Positions 1 to 9,400 of a stretch of DNA of 64,000 bases are shown one piece after another. The first letter of the stretch is position 1; each line of letters begins with the position of its first letter. The notes beneath the pieces were generated by a model. It was not told the origin of the DNA, did no database searches, and was given only the letters and a program-made list of their open reading frames with translations. Origin of the DNA: Dyadobacter diqingensis (GTDB lineage Bacteria; Bacteroidota; Bacteroidia; Cytophagales; Spirosomataceae). Both the position numbers and the translations under genes were made by a program. The stretch spans positions 1,188,033 through 1,252,032 of the forward strand of contig NZ_JAMXKF010000001.1 in NCBI RefSeq assembly GCF_024220585.1, given 5' to 3'.

Positions 1-1492
1 CCTGTTTCACCGTAATGATGCGGGAATATTCCGATTTTCCGTCGTAGTCCAGTTGTTTCAGGCGGTAGTAAGTTTTGAAGTAAGGTTTTCTATCCAGAAA
101 GGTATAGTTTTTATCGCCCAGGTTATCCCCCAGTCCATCAACGAAACCAATACTTTCAAAAGTTTTCGCATCGGCACTTTGTTCGATCTGGAAGCCTTTG
201 TTGTTGGTTTCTGAGGTAGTTTTCCAGCTGAGGACGTTACCAGAAGAAGTATTTTCACCAGTGAATGAGGTAAGGTTTACAGGAAATGGAGACGTAATAG
301 TATATGCGTCACTTACCAAGGTTAAATTTGGAATAAGGCTGTTGCTTACCGTAACATGATAAACTCCCAATCCCGGAGGAATAAAGGAAGCATCTCCGGT
401 TTTTGTTAACACGGGAACACCATCCTTGTACCATTTGTAAGTGTTATTTGCCAACGTTCCTCCGGCATCCACTGATAAAAATCCATACGGTCCTGATGGT
501 CCCACAGGGATAGCCAATGGTATTACGATATGCAGGGGAATAATAGCCTGATCGTTATAAAAATCCAAACGATTAATATTATTTTCCATTCCGTTAAAGT
601 TGAAGCTATTTTCGCTGATATTTACCGTCGCGGTAGTGGGCACGCCCGATAAATTAGCTATGCCATTACTTAGGCTTTGCCTGGTAATATCCAAAAATTG
701 AAGGTTCGTTAAATTAACAAAACTTGCAGGAATGCTGCCGGAAAGATGCCCTTTGGGTTCTCTTGCAGGTGGATAAAGCCCGTAAGCCAAATTAATGGTC
801 TTTAATGACGACAGATTTCCCAAAGAAGATGGTATGGATCCTGTAAAATCATTATTGGCTAGACTCAGAACCTCAAGCTTCGTTAAGTTTCCTAATTCAG
901 CAGGCAAATTACCCTTCAGGTTTTGATCGGAAATATTCAGAATAATTAAATTAGCCAGATTTCCAATTTCTACCGGAATTGCGCCCGTTAATCCACCGAA
1001 TTCTGGCGTAGAGCTGGAAAATGGAAAATAACTTAGATTTAGATAGGTTAATTTGGATAAGTTTCCAATCGTTGTCGGCAACTGTCCGGTAAAACTATTG
1101 CCACCTAAGTCCAGATATTCCAAATTCACCAAGTTCCCCAGAGTTACCGGTATCACTCCTCTTATACCATAACTGCCATAAAAAGTCCGTTTTAATACAA
1201 GTTTCGTCAAAGCCGTCAGATTCCCAATTTCGGCAGGTAAATAACCTGATAATGAGCCATCAATAATATTTAGTTCGGAAACCCTCCCTCCAGAACATGT
1301 TACCCCCTTCCAACCGCATGGACTACTGCCCGGCACACCCTGATCGCCTAACCCTCCGTATGGATCTCCTCCCATCCCAGCCACCGTTGCCGTGTATACC
1401 GCAATCAATGCCAGTCGATCATCTTCCAATGTCTGCGCAAAGCTCCGACTTGCAAAACAAAGAAGAATAAAACCTAAGTAATACTGTTTCAT
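1..1492 (-). CDS. Leucine-rich-repeat secreted protein, 3' end cut by window
   Basis: The frame is open from the ATG at 1492 to the window edge, about 497 residues, with no stop seen. It begins with a signal peptide (MKQYYLGFILLCFASRSFAQ), then a cap with a CGWKGVTC motif like plant-type LRR proteins. About eight repeats of the form LPAEIGNLTxLxxLxL follow between roughly residues 80 and 290, then an Ig-like stretch (about 320-420) and a segment containing LSWKTTSETNNKGFQIEQS and YYRLKQLDYDGKSEYS. In Bacteroidota that last segment usually comes just before a type IX secretion C-terminal signal, so I infer an exported surface protein. The signal itself would lie outside the window. Ligand and function are unknown. 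Confidence 0.85.
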   Translation of the reverse strand, partial: MKQYYLGFILLCFASRSFAQTLEDDRLALIAVYTATVAGMGGDPYGGLGDQGVPGSSPCGWKGVTCSGGRVSELNIIDGSLSGYLPAEIGNLTALTKLVLKRTFYGSYGIRGVIPVTLGNLVNLEYLDLGGNSFTGQLPTTIGNLSKLTYLNLSYFPFSSSTPEFGGLTGAIPVEIGNLANLIILNISDQNLKGNLPAELGNLTKLEVLSLANNDFTGSIPSSLGNLSSLKTINLAYGLYPPAREPKGHLSGSIPASFVNLTNLQFLDITRQSLSNGIANLSGVPTTATVNISENSFNFNGMENNINRLDFYNDQAIIPLHIVIPLAIPVGPSGPYGFLSVDAGGTLANNTYKWYKDGVPVLTKTGDASFIPPGLGVYHVTVSNSLIPNLTLVSDAYTITSPFPVNLTSFTGENTSSGNVLSWKTTSETNNKGFQIEQSADAKTFESIGFVDGLGDNLGDKNYTFLDRKPYFKTYYRLKQLDYDGKSEYSRIITVKQ

Positions 1493-1594
1493 AATACTAA
1501 AAATAAGTGTGAATTAAAATACAACGAAATTTAGGCAGAATGAAACTGCCTCATTCTTGCCGGATTATTATAACGAAGTTGTTCAGAGACGTTG

Positions 1595-1629
1595 AAAAAA
1601 AATCGACAGTAACGTATGTCACTGTCGAT
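1595..1629 (-). terminator. Intrinsic terminator of the prolyl oligopeptidase gene
   Basis: Arms ATCGACAGT and ACTGTCGAT pair around a short loop that adds two more pairs after one mismatch. Read on the minus strand the hairpin is followed directly by seven T residues. It lies about 95 nt after the minus-strand stop of the peptidase gene. Confidence 0.75.
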
Positions 1630-1722
1630 GTAGTCATTCAAATTTCAAACAAAAAATCAGCAAATCAAATTAAAATAGTAATAATTTAATTTTCGGTTAC
1701 TTATATTAATATTAAAATCTAA

Positions 1723-3834
1723 TTACTTCCAGCTCAGACCCATATTATGGAACAGAAACGCATAAATATCAGCCTGTGTTTCCAATGCCTTTTTGGTATT
1801 ACTTGCTCCATGTCCCGAGTTTGTATCGATCCGTATCAACAACGGATTAGAAGTTGAAGCGGCCGCTTTCTCCTGTAATTCAGCAGCATACTTAAAGGAA
1901 TGGGCGGGAACCACGCGGTCGTCATGGTCGGCGGTGGTAATCATCGTGGCTGGATAATTAATGCCGGTTTTGATATTATGCAGAGGCGAATACCCGTAAA
2001 GCATCTTGAATTCTTCCGGATTGTCACTGCTCCCGTAATCGGCGATCCAGTTCCAGCCTATGGTAAACTTATGGAAACGAAGCATATCCATCACACCTAC
2101 TGCCGGGAATGCCACTTTAAATAATTCAGGCCGCTGATTCATTACAGTTCCAACAAGTAAACCGCCATTCGACCCACCCTGTATGGCTAAACGTTCCGGT
2201 GAAGTATACTTTTCTTTGATCAGAAATTCCGCTGCGGCAATGAAGTCATCAAAAACATTTTGCTTTTTTAGCTTCATCCCCTGCTCATGCCACTTCTCCC
2301 CGTACTCACTCCCGCCACGCAAATTCGTCTGCACAAATACCCCTCCCTGATCCAGAAACGGGATACGGGTAGGACTAAACGCTGGTGTCAGGCTGATGTT
2401 AAACCCACCATAACCGTAGAGTATTGTCGGATTGGCACCATTCAATTTCAGCCCCTTTTTGTAGGTGATGAAAGCCGGAACTTTCGTTCCGTCCTTGCTG
2501 GCGTAAAATACTTGTTTCGTTTCATAGTCTTCCGGTTTGAAAGAAACCTCCGGCTCACGAAAAACACTGCTCTTTTTACTTGCTATGTCATATCTGAAAA
2601 TAGTCGGCGGGTAATTGAAAGAGGTATAGGTGTAAAACACAAAAGTGTCCTCTTTATCCCCTCCAAAACCTCCAACGGTTCCCAGGCCCGGCAGCTGAAC
2701 CTCATTTTCCAGCTTTCCTTTCATATCATAAACGTAAACCCGTGAAGTAACATCCTTGGAATACGATGCAAAGATTTTCCCTCCCGCGGTCCCCGCTCCT
2801 TGCAGCGGCTCTGGTTTCTCAGGCAAAAACGGTTTCCAGCTCTTTGTTTTGGCTTCGTAAAACAACACTTTGCCGTTTGGTGCATTTTCATTGGTTTCCA
2901 CCAAAAATCCGCCGTCAACATCTTCTATGATGCTGTAACTAAAATCCGTAATTTCTTCTTTAACCGCAGTAAACCTGGTGTCTCCCTTTTTCATCACCCA
3001 AAGGCCATTCCCGTCTTTCCCCTTTCCACGGTCACTCACATACAAAACCGCAAACTGCTCGTCTTCTGTCGTGCTGACTGTATGAAAACGTTGTCCGTTC
3101 GCAGGATCTTCAAAAATCAGTTTATCCTCAGACTGAGCCTTTCCGATTTTGTGATAAAAAACCTGATGGTTTTCGTTTTTCGCTGCCAGGGCACTGCCTT
3201 CCGGTTTTGGGTAACTGCTGTAATAAAAACCATCACCCTGCCATGCTGCACCCGAAACTTTTACCCATTCCACTTTATCCGAAAGCATTTTCAAAGTCTT
3301 CATATCCATAACCTGATACTCCTGCCAGTCGGAGCCCCCCTTTGAAAAACCCAGCACTGCGTGATTGCCGGTCTTTGAAAGTTTGAAAACCGTCAACCGC
3401 GTTGTACCATCGGCAGAAAGTTTATTGGGGTCCAGAACAACTTCGGGAGTGCCCCGAAGTCCTTTCTGGCGATAAAGAACTGCCTGATTTTGCAAACCGT
3501 CATTTTTATAAAAATAGAAATAATCGCCTTTTTTTGTCGGAGCCGAATATTTGGGATAATTATAAGCCTTTTCGAGATCGGAAAAGATCTTGCCTTTGAA
3601 AGGTATTTTGTCCAGATAGCCGAATGTAACTTCGTTTTGCGCCTTTACCCAGGCAGCTGTCTCAGCGGAGCGGTCGTCTTCAAGCCAATGGTAAGGATCG
3701 GACACTTTCGTTCCGTGGTATTCATCAACGTGGTCTATCTGATTGGTTTTGGGGTAACTTATCTTTTGGGCCGAGCCATTCGAGGCCAGTAAAGTGGCGG
3801 TAAGTACTGTCATTCCTAAGAGTTTATTATTCAT
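1723..3834 (-). CDS. Prolyl oligopeptidase (S9A), secreted
   Basis: A serine peptidase that cuts after proline in short peptides. The 703-residue length matches the S9A family. A signal peptide (MNNKLLGMTVLTATLLASNGSAQ) places it in the periplasm. The N-terminal catalytic domain start (DPYHWLEDD) is followed by the seven-bladed propeller to about residue 430 and then the alpha/beta hydrolase domain. Catalytic residues are visible: Ser555 in GGSNGG, Asp638 in DHDDRVVP and His675 in SGHGAS. Arg640 matches the family's substrate-binding arginine. The ATG at 3834 is the natural start. It is a single-gene unit with its own terminator, divergent from the histidine kinase. Confidence 0.95.
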   Translation of the reverse strand: MNNKLLGMTVLTATLLASNGSAQKISYPKTNQIDHVDEYHGTKVSDPYHWLEDDRSAETAAWVKAQNEVTFGYLDKIPFKGKIFSDLEKAYNYPKYSAPTKKGDYFYFYKNDGLQNQAVLYRQKGLRGTPEVVLDPNKLSADGTTRLTVFKLSKTGNHAVLGFSKGGSDWQEYQVMDMKTLKMLSDKVEWVKVSGAAWQGDGFYYSSYPKPEGSALAAKNENHQVFYHKIGKAQSEDKLIFEDPANGQRFHTVSTTEDEQFAVLYVSDRGKGKDGNGLWVMKKGDTRFTAVKEEITDFSYSIIEDVDGGFLVETNENAPNGKVLFYEAKTKSWKPFLPEKPEPLQGAGTAGGKIFASYSKDVTSRVYVYDMKGKLENEVQLPGLGTVGGFGGDKEDTFVFYTYTSFNYPPTIFRYDIASKKSSVFREPEVSFKPEDYETKQVFYASKDGTKVPAFITYKKGLKLNGANPTILYGYGGFNISLTPAFSPTRIPFLDQGGVFVQTNLRGGSEYGEKWHEQGMKLKKQNVFDDFIAAAEFLIKEKYTSPERLAIQGGSNGGLLVGTVMNQRPELFKVAFPAVGVMDMLRFHKFTIGWNWIADYGSSDNPEEFKMLYGYSPLHNIKTGINYPATMITTADHDDRVVPAHSFKYAAELQEKAAASTSNPLLIRIDTNSGHGASNTKKALETQADIYAFLFHNMGLSWK

Positions 3835-3901
3835 ATAATTGCTACGTTAATATTCAAACAAGGAGAATTTCAATTCCATTACAAACCGGCTGCATAATCT
3901 T

Positions 3902-3941
3902 CGTTTTTTTAATCTATGCTTGACCGTAAAGTAAAAAAACG
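3902..3941. repeat. Inverted repeat in a divergent promoter region
   Basis: Arms CGTTTTTTTA and TAAAAAAACG (10 bp, perfect) are 20 nt apart in the 242-bp gap between the divergent peptidase and histidine kinase genes. It could be an operator or a by-product of A/T tracts. No confident -33/-7 promoter pair was found beside it. Confidence 0.35.
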
Positions 3942-4076
3942 TATTTTTATTATTTTACACACAAAAAAGTCATTTTCTTTATCGATACCTCTTACTGATA
4001 TATTCAAATAAGAGGATAACGAACTGACCTTGCCCGATACATCATTTAATCACTGGCTCCAATTATTGATGAAAAA

Positions 4077-6449
4077 ATGACACGGCATCTTGTATCGTAT
4101 TTAGCGTCGTTTCTATTGTTGTTGAACCTGGCGTTCACTTATGAGCCGTGTTTTGCTGATCATTCCTCATTCTCCGCTCAGGCAGTTAAAGGTGTGATCA
4201 ACCTGAAATCAGCCGACCTTGATCAGTCTTCTGTTGCGCTGGATGGCGAATGGAAATTTTACTGGAAAACCTTAAAAAAGCCGCACACGCCCGAAATCTA
4301 TTCCGAATTTGTATCATTACCCAAGCCGTGGCGTGAAACAAAATGGAGGGGAAAACAATTGCCGTCACAGGGATTTGCTACTTATGAAGTAAAAGTTATC
4401 CTTCCTCACAAGAGAGACCAGCTTGCCTTTAAGATCAGGGATATGTACAGCGCTTATGCACTGTATGTCAATGGAAAACTGATCGCGAAGGATGGGAAGC
4501 CCGGGACAACAAAGGAGGAAACCACCCCCTATTGGTCCACCCAGATCAAACCTTTTCCGTCTTCGGATACATTAAATCTCACACTTCATATTGCCAATTT
4601 TCGTCATTCAAAAGGCGGTATAACCAAGTCCATTGAAATAGGATCGTTCAGTGAATTGCAGGCGAAAAGTAATCTGGATCATGCGCTGGACTTCCTGCTC
4701 ACGGGTTGTATGATCATGGGTGGCCTTTATTTCCTGGGATTATATCTGCTCGGACGCCACGACAAATCGACCCTTTATTTCTCGCTCTTTTGCTTTTTTT
4801 ACAGTTATCGCATCATCGGCACCGGAGATTACGCCTTTCATGCCTTGTTTCCCGCGGTAAGCTGGCAACTGGCCATTCATTGCGAATACATTTCCCTGTT
4901 TCTTGCGGTCGCCATGTTTGCCTTGTATACACGCAATCTTTTCCCGGAAGACACGCCACACAAGATCATTTTCTGCATGACGGGGATATGTTTTGCGCTG
5001 ACATTAATCACGTTGGTTTCTCCTCCATTGCTTTTCACGGAATTAATAAATCCTTTCATCGCCTTACTGGTTCTCTACATCCTTTTTGCGATTTACATTT
5101 ACTGGAAAGCATACAGAAATAAACGCATCGGAGCCAAATATGCACTGCTGAGCACTGTCGCTATTTTTATCATTTTTTTATCCCTGATATTTGCCTATTA
5201 CAATATCGCCTACCCCGAAAAACTCTCTTTGTTTCTTGGATATATCTGCTTCTTCTTTTGTCAGTCGGTGATCTTATCTTTCCGTTTTGCATACACTTTA
5301 AAAAAGGCAAAAGCCGATGCAGAAACAGGTTTAATGGTAAAAAATCAGTTTTTGAGCACCATGAGCCACGAGATCAAAACACCGCTCAATGCGGTGATCG
5401 GTATGAGCCATATCATGATCAAAGAGTCGCCACGGCCCGACCAAAAGCAACACCTCGATATGCTTTTGTATTCTGCGAATAACCTGTTGACAATCGTTAA
5501 CGATATCCTCGACCTGAATGCTATTGAGGAAGGTAAGATCCAGTTTGTGAATGAGTCTCTGAATGTTTCCGAAATCGCCAGAAACATTATATCCGGTTAT
5601 ACCAATACCGCCAGAGATGCCGGTATCGATGTCATTTTAAAACTCGACCAAGACCTTCCGTATCGTGTAACTGGGGATTCAAAAAGACTTTCACAAATTA
5701 TCACCAATCTGGTTTCCAATGCCATTAAATTTACCGGTAAAGGTTGGGTAAAACTGGAAGTAAGTATAACGGAACGAACTGCGCAGGATGTTTCACTAAA
5801 AATATCCGTTCAGGATACGGGAATTGGTATCGCACCTGAAAAACAGAAAATCATATTTGACCAGTTTACCCAGATCGAGTCTTCCTCAACCAGAGGTTTT
5901 GGCGGAACCGGCGTGGGACTGGCCATCAGTAAACGGCTTTTAGAATTGCAGGGATCTGCACTTCAACTGAAAAGTGAAGAAGGTATAGGCTCCGATTTTT
6001 ACTTTACGCAGACATTCAAGATACTGGAAGCTATCAAAAAGCAGGAAGCTGTTGTCAACGAGAACCCGGAAGAAAAACCATTGCAGGGAATCCGTATTCT
6101 GGTTGTGGAAGATAACCGGATGAACGTACTGGTCGTACAGGGCTTTTTGCGCAGATGGGGAGCGGTTTCGGACGTGGCGGTCAACGGGCAGGAGGCCCTG
6201 GACAAATTTGATCCGCTTTTACATCAGATTATCCTGATGGATCTGCATATGCCGGTAATGGATGGCTACGAGGCCACGAGACAACTAAGAGAACGTGGGG
6301 AAACAGTGCCTGTAATTGCGGTTACCGCGAGCCTGGCGCCGGATGCTAAGCAGGATATGTTTAATATCGGGATGACCGATATCGTATCAAAACCGATTAA
6401 TCCGGAGCAGCTTTTAAGCAAGATATTAAATCAAACCATCCGATCTTAA
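4077..6449 (+). CDS. 7TMR-DISM hybrid sensor histidine kinase
   Basis: A membrane sensor kinase with a built-in receiver. Residues 1-27 are a signal peptide. About 45-180 form a galactose-binding-like 7TMR-DISM extracellular domain (YALYVNGKLIAKDG). About 200-400 hold seven membrane helices. The HisKA domain has the phospho-acceptor His431 in MSHEIKTPLN. The HATPase domain shows its N box near 544-552 (NLVSNAIKF), DTGIGI and GGTGVGLAISKRL. The C-terminal receiver has acidic EDN near its start, Asp722 in LMDLHMPVMDG, and a conserved lysine in SKPI. All catalytic residues are intact. No partner regulator is adjacent, so it is an orphan. Its ligand is unknown; this sensor class is often proposed to sense carbohydrates. 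Confidence 0.93.
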   Translation: MTRHLVSYLASFLLLLNLAFTYEPCFADHSSFSAQAVKGVINLKSADLDQSSVALDGEWKFYWKTLKKPHTPEIYSEFVSLPKPWRETKWRGKQLPSQGFATYEVKVILPHKRDQLAFKIRDMYSAYALYVNGKLIAKDGKPGTTKEETTPYWSTQIKPFPSSDTLNLTLHIANFRHSKGGITKSIEIGSFSELQAKSNLDHALDFLLTGCMIMGGLYFLGLYLLGRHDKSTLYFSLFCFFYSYRIIGTGDYAFHALFPAVSWQLAIHCEYISLFLAVAMFALYTRNLFPEDTPHKIIFCMTGICFALTLITLVSPPLLFTELINPFIALLVLYILFAIYIYWKAYRNKRIGAKYALLSTVAIFIIFLSLIFAYYNIAYPEKLSLFLGYICFFFCQSVILSFRFAYTLKKAKADAETGLMVKNQFLSTMSHEIKTPLNAVIGMSHIMIKESPRPDQKQHLDMLLYSANNLLTIVNDILDLNAIEEGKIQFVNESLNVSEIARNIISGYTNTARDAGIDVILKLDQDLPYRVTGDSKRLSQIITNLVSNAIKFTGKGWVKLEVSITERTAQDVSLKISVQDTGIGIAPEKQKIIFDQFTQIESSSTRGFGGTGVGLAISKRLLELQGSALQLKSEEGIGSDFYFTQTFKILEAIKKQEAVVNENPEEKPLQGIRILVVEDNRMNVLVVQGFLRRWGAVSDVAVNGQEALDKFDPLLHQIILMDLHMPVMDGYEATRQLRERGETVPVIAVTASLAPDAKQDMFNIGMTDIVSKPINPEQLLSKILNQTIRS

Positions 6450-6456
6450 AAAAGAA

Positions 6457-6480
6457 AGGGTGAGAAAAATTTCCCACCCT
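6457..6480. terminator. Bidirectional terminator between convergent genes
   Basis: Arms AGGGTGaGAAA and TTTCcCACCCT form a 10-pair hairpin with one mismatch and a 2-nt loop. It sits between the stops of the convergent histidine kinase and hydrolase genes, with A-rich sequence on its left side that reads as T-rich on the minus strand. Confidence 0.65.
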
Positions 6481-6486
6481 GTATCC

Positions 6487-8376
6487 CTATTTCAAGACAT
6501 CAACCACCAGGCCGCTTTCGGCACCTGTCTGATGATATATCCGTTGCGTTGCCTTGATAAAATCTGATTGTTCTGCTTTATATATATTGTCGACATACTT
6601 TTGAGGATTTCGGTCAAACAACGGGAACGCCGTACTTTGAACCTGCACCATCACGCGATGCCCTTTTTTGAAGGTATGCAAAACATCCTGAAGACGGAAG
6701 GAAATATCGGTTAACTTCCCGGCAACCAACGGCTCCGGTTTTTCCAGACTATTCCTGAAACGGGCCCGCACAACTTCACTTCTTACCATTTGCTGATAAC
6801 CTGCCATCACCACTTTCGGGTCGGGCTGAAACGCGTTGTTCTTTTCATCATCAGGATAAACGTCAATTAATTTGACGAAGAAATCGGCGTCTGTTCCGGT
6901 CGTACTGATTTTAAGCTGTGCAGCGATTTCGCCGCCAAGTGTAAGCTCTTCTGTTAAAACTTCCGTTTCAAAAACGAGCACATCCGGCCGTGTCGATGCA
7001 AAACGCTGATCTTCCGACATATATTCAAAAGGCGTAAAACCAGACATTTGTTTGTAATTCTGAGTATAAGGCACCGGCTTCAACGGGTCGCTTTCGTACT
7101 CTGAATAAGACCTGGCCGTTTTCGGTGCCGAAAAGCTTAATTTCCCACCTGACAAAAAGTATAGTTTTTTCTTTTCCACATTAGCCACCGGCCATTTGTC
7201 ATAAGTTTTCCATTCCTTTTTCCCTGTGTCAAAAAGATAAGCCTCAGGTAATCCCGACTTGCCATCCCCGGCACCTTTCAGGAAATGATTGAAGAATTTA
7301 CCTTCGATTGTATTCTGATAAAAAGTAGCAATACTGTCTCCAAAATAAATATCGTTATGCAGCGTGTGTCCCGTTTCCCGGCTCCATCGGCCATGGCCAA
7401 AAGGCCCGACTACGAGGGTATTATAAATGCCCGGGTTATTTTTCTCGATCGTTTTATAGGTATTCAGCGGACCGTATAAATCCTCAGCATCAAACCAGCC
7501 ACCGACCGTCATGAAGGCATGTTTCAACCCTTTCAGATGTGGCAGAATATCTCTTTTCTTCCAGAAATCATCTTTGTTAGGATGGTTTATGGTTTCCTGC
7601 CAGAAAAAGTTTTTGGAATAATACTGATCAAAATTCTTCAACGGACCCACATTCAGATTAAAAGTATAACCATCCGGTGCCGGTTTGATAAAATCGTTTG
7701 CAAACCAGGAAGCATCTGTCGGCGCATCAGGTTTGATGCCGAAAACAGGGAAAGTCAGGTAATAACCTTGTGTAAAAACTCCGTTATGGTGAAAATCATC
7801 ATGAAAAAAATCAGCAATCGGAGCTTGCGGCGAGGATGCTTTTAAAGCCGGGTGATCGCATAAAGCACTGGCCGTGGTGTAAAACCCGGGATACGAAATC
7901 CCCCACTGCCCTACCCTGCCGTTATTATGGTTGATATTTTTCAAGAGCCATTCGATCGTGTCATACGTATCCGAGGCTTCGTCAACATCATTTTTATTTT
8001 TTTTCACATCGATATGCGGCGTCATATTCGTCCAGACGCCCTCACTTTTATAACGGCCACGAACATCCTGATAGACAAAAATGTACTTCTCACGCATTAA
8101 AAGCGTGCTCGGACCCAGTCTCAGCGGGTAGGTGTCCTCTCCATACGGAGCAACGCTATAACAGGTCCGTTGCATCAGAAAAGGATATTTATTATTGGCC
8201 GCTGCATCTTTTGGACTGTACACAATGGTGTGCAGTTTAATCCCGTCACGCATGGGGATATCAAACTCCTTTTTGGAATAGTTGTCTTTGATAAAAGTAT
8301 CCTGTGCTATCGTTTGCGTCGCATTTGCCAACCAAACGAAAAATAGCAGGACAGTGAGGAGAATTTTTCTGAACAT
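6487..8376 (-). CDS. CocE/NonD family (S15-like) hydrolase, secreted
   Basis: An alpha/beta hydrolase of the X-Pro dipeptidyl-peptidase/cocaine esterase family, 629 residues. A signal peptide follows the ATG at 8376 (MFRKILLTVLLFFVW). I prefer that ATG over the in-frame TTG at 8385. The nucleophile is Ser161 in GISYPG; the Asp lies in GGWFDAEDLYG and the His in GPFGHGRW. The last 200 residues form the family's jelly-roll domain (DADFFVKLIDVYPDD). The substrate could be an N-acyl amino acid, ester or peptide; the sequence does not decide. It starts 11 bp after the upstream lipoprotein stop, so the two are probably co-transcribed. Confidence 0.9.
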   Translation of the reverse strand: MFRKILLTVLLFFVWLANATQTIAQDTFIKDNYSKKEFDIPMRDGIKLHTIVYSPKDAAANNKYPFLMQRTCYSVAPYGEDTYPLRLGPSTLLMREKYIFVYQDVRGRYKSEGVWTNMTPHIDVKKNKNDVDEASDTYDTIEWLLKNINHNNGRVGQWGISYPGFYTTASALCDHPALKASSPQAPIADFFHDDFHHNGVFTQGYYLTFPVFGIKPDAPTDASWFANDFIKPAPDGYTFNLNVGPLKNFDQYYSKNFFWQETINHPNKDDFWKKRDILPHLKGLKHAFMTVGGWFDAEDLYGPLNTYKTIEKNNPGIYNTLVVGPFGHGRWSRETGHTLHNDIYFGDSIATFYQNTIEGKFFNHFLKGAGDGKSGLPEAYLFDTGKKEWKTYDKWPVANVEKKKLYFLSGGKLSFSAPKTARSYSEYESDPLKPVPYTQNYKQMSGFTPFEYMSEDQRFASTRPDVLVFETEVLTEELTLGGEIAAQLKISTTGTDADFFVKLIDVYPDDEKNNAFQPDPKVVMAGYQQMVRSEVVRARFRNSLEKPEPLVAGKLTDISFRLQDVLHTFKKGHRVMVQVQSTAFPLFDRNPQKYVDNIYKAEQSDFIKATQRIYHQTGAESGLVVDVLK

Positions 8377-8387
8377 AAACAGCAATA

Positions 8388-9308
8388 CTATTTTTTTAGA
8401 TAATAATTTAAATTGACACTGGCAGCCTGTCCCTTTTCACCGATTGTATAAAAACCTTTTGACTCCCGTTCGAAGCAAATTCCTTCACCTTGCGGTTCTG
8501 GCGCAATAAACAATTGTTTCTTTGCACCGTTCAGCAGGGTTTGTGCTACTGTTTCACCGGCAGTGCGTTTCCAGTAAAAAGCAGATGTATAGTTTCTGAT
8601 CAGTATTTCACTTCCATCCGTAGATATGCTGCCTCCGGTGGTAAAAACAACAGACGGGATTGTTCCGAGTTTTTCTGCGGTAATCGTTCCCGAAGTGGAT
8701 TGTGGATATGGCAGACGGTAAAGCCCGGCCTTATCCAGTTCTTTTGAAACAACAAAAATATCCTTCGTCAGCGGATCAAGTAAAAGTGTTTCTGCGTCAC
8801 GCGGGCCATCAGGATAACTGAATGTTATTTTTTCAAGATTATCCGGGCTGTAAGCACCGGAGATATTACCGATTTCCCTGACTCTGTAAATAATATTGGT
8901 GGCGGTCATCGGAAGATTATTATTTCCGATTTCTCCGATGTAAAGGTAATTAACGCCGTCAATTGGTCCTGGTCCACTTGCCAGGTCCTCCCAGTCATGG
9001 TTGGTTGAGCCTGGTACGTTGAACTCTTTTATTGTTTTCCCATCATTGCTCATCAGGTACAGCGAATTGGGTTTTCCTGAATCCTGCAAAGTCCATAAAT
9101 ATCCGTTTATGTTCAAACTGTTGGCTAATCCGGACGCTTCATCAATAATTCCCGGCGTGATCGGAAATTGCTTCGGCACGATTTCGAAACTCACCGACCC
9201 ATCCTTTACCGGGGTCACTTCTGGATCACCACAACCAGTCCAGACAAGAGATATTACTACGAATAATAAAAAACTTTGCGGAGTAAACCTTATTTTATAT
9301 AATTTCAT
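8388..9308 (-). CDS. Lipoprotein with predicted beta-propeller fold
   Basis: A 306-residue protein starting at the ATG at 9308; an in-frame GTG three codons upstream is less likely. The N-terminus ends in a lipobox (LVWTGC), so the mature protein should be lipid-anchored. The body has WD/phytase-like strand repeats, including EASGLANSLN, LWTLQDSGKPNSLYL, DWEDLA, YIGEIGNN and PDGPRDAETLLLD. This pattern resembles Bacteroidota proteins often labelled phytase-like or PE-PGRS-like propellers. No catalytic activity can be assigned. It is the first gene of a two-gene unit with the CocE-type hydrolase and is divergent from aspS. Confidence 0.75.
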   Translation of the reverse strand: MKLYKIRFTPQSFLLFVVISLVWTGCGDPEVTPVKDGSVSFEIVPKQFPITPGIIDEASGLANSLNINGYLWTLQDSGKPNSLYLMSNDGKTIKEFNVPGSTNHDWEDLASGPGPIDGVNYLYIGEIGNNNLPMTATNIIYRVREIGNISGAYSPDNLEKITFSYPDGPRDAETLLLDPLTKDIFVVSKELDKAGLYRLPYPQSTSGTITAEKLGTIPSVVFTTGGSISTDGSEILIRNYTSAFYWKRTAGETVAQTLLNGAKKQLFIAPEPQGEGICFERESKGFYTIGEKGQAASVNLNYYLKK

Positions 9309-9343
9309 AAAAAACACTTCATGTTAGATTTAGTAAAAATACG

Positions 9344-9351
9344 TACTTTTG
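9344..9351 (+). promoter_or_regulatory. Likely -7 element for aspS
   Basis: TACTTTTG matches the Bacteroidota -7 consensus TAnnTTTG and lies about 50 nt before the aspS start. A good -33 TTG is not evident; GTTAG at 9323-9327 is the nearest weak match. Confidence 0.5.
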
Positions 9352-9400
9352 CGGCATTTATTATCAGGCAGTTTCTTTATATCAGTATTAAAATAATTAT

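Noticed and set aside
2800..3345. A 181-codon plus-strand reading frame
   Set aside because: It is antisense to the prolyl oligopeptidase gene, whose catalytic motifs are all intact, and it has no recognisable protein features.
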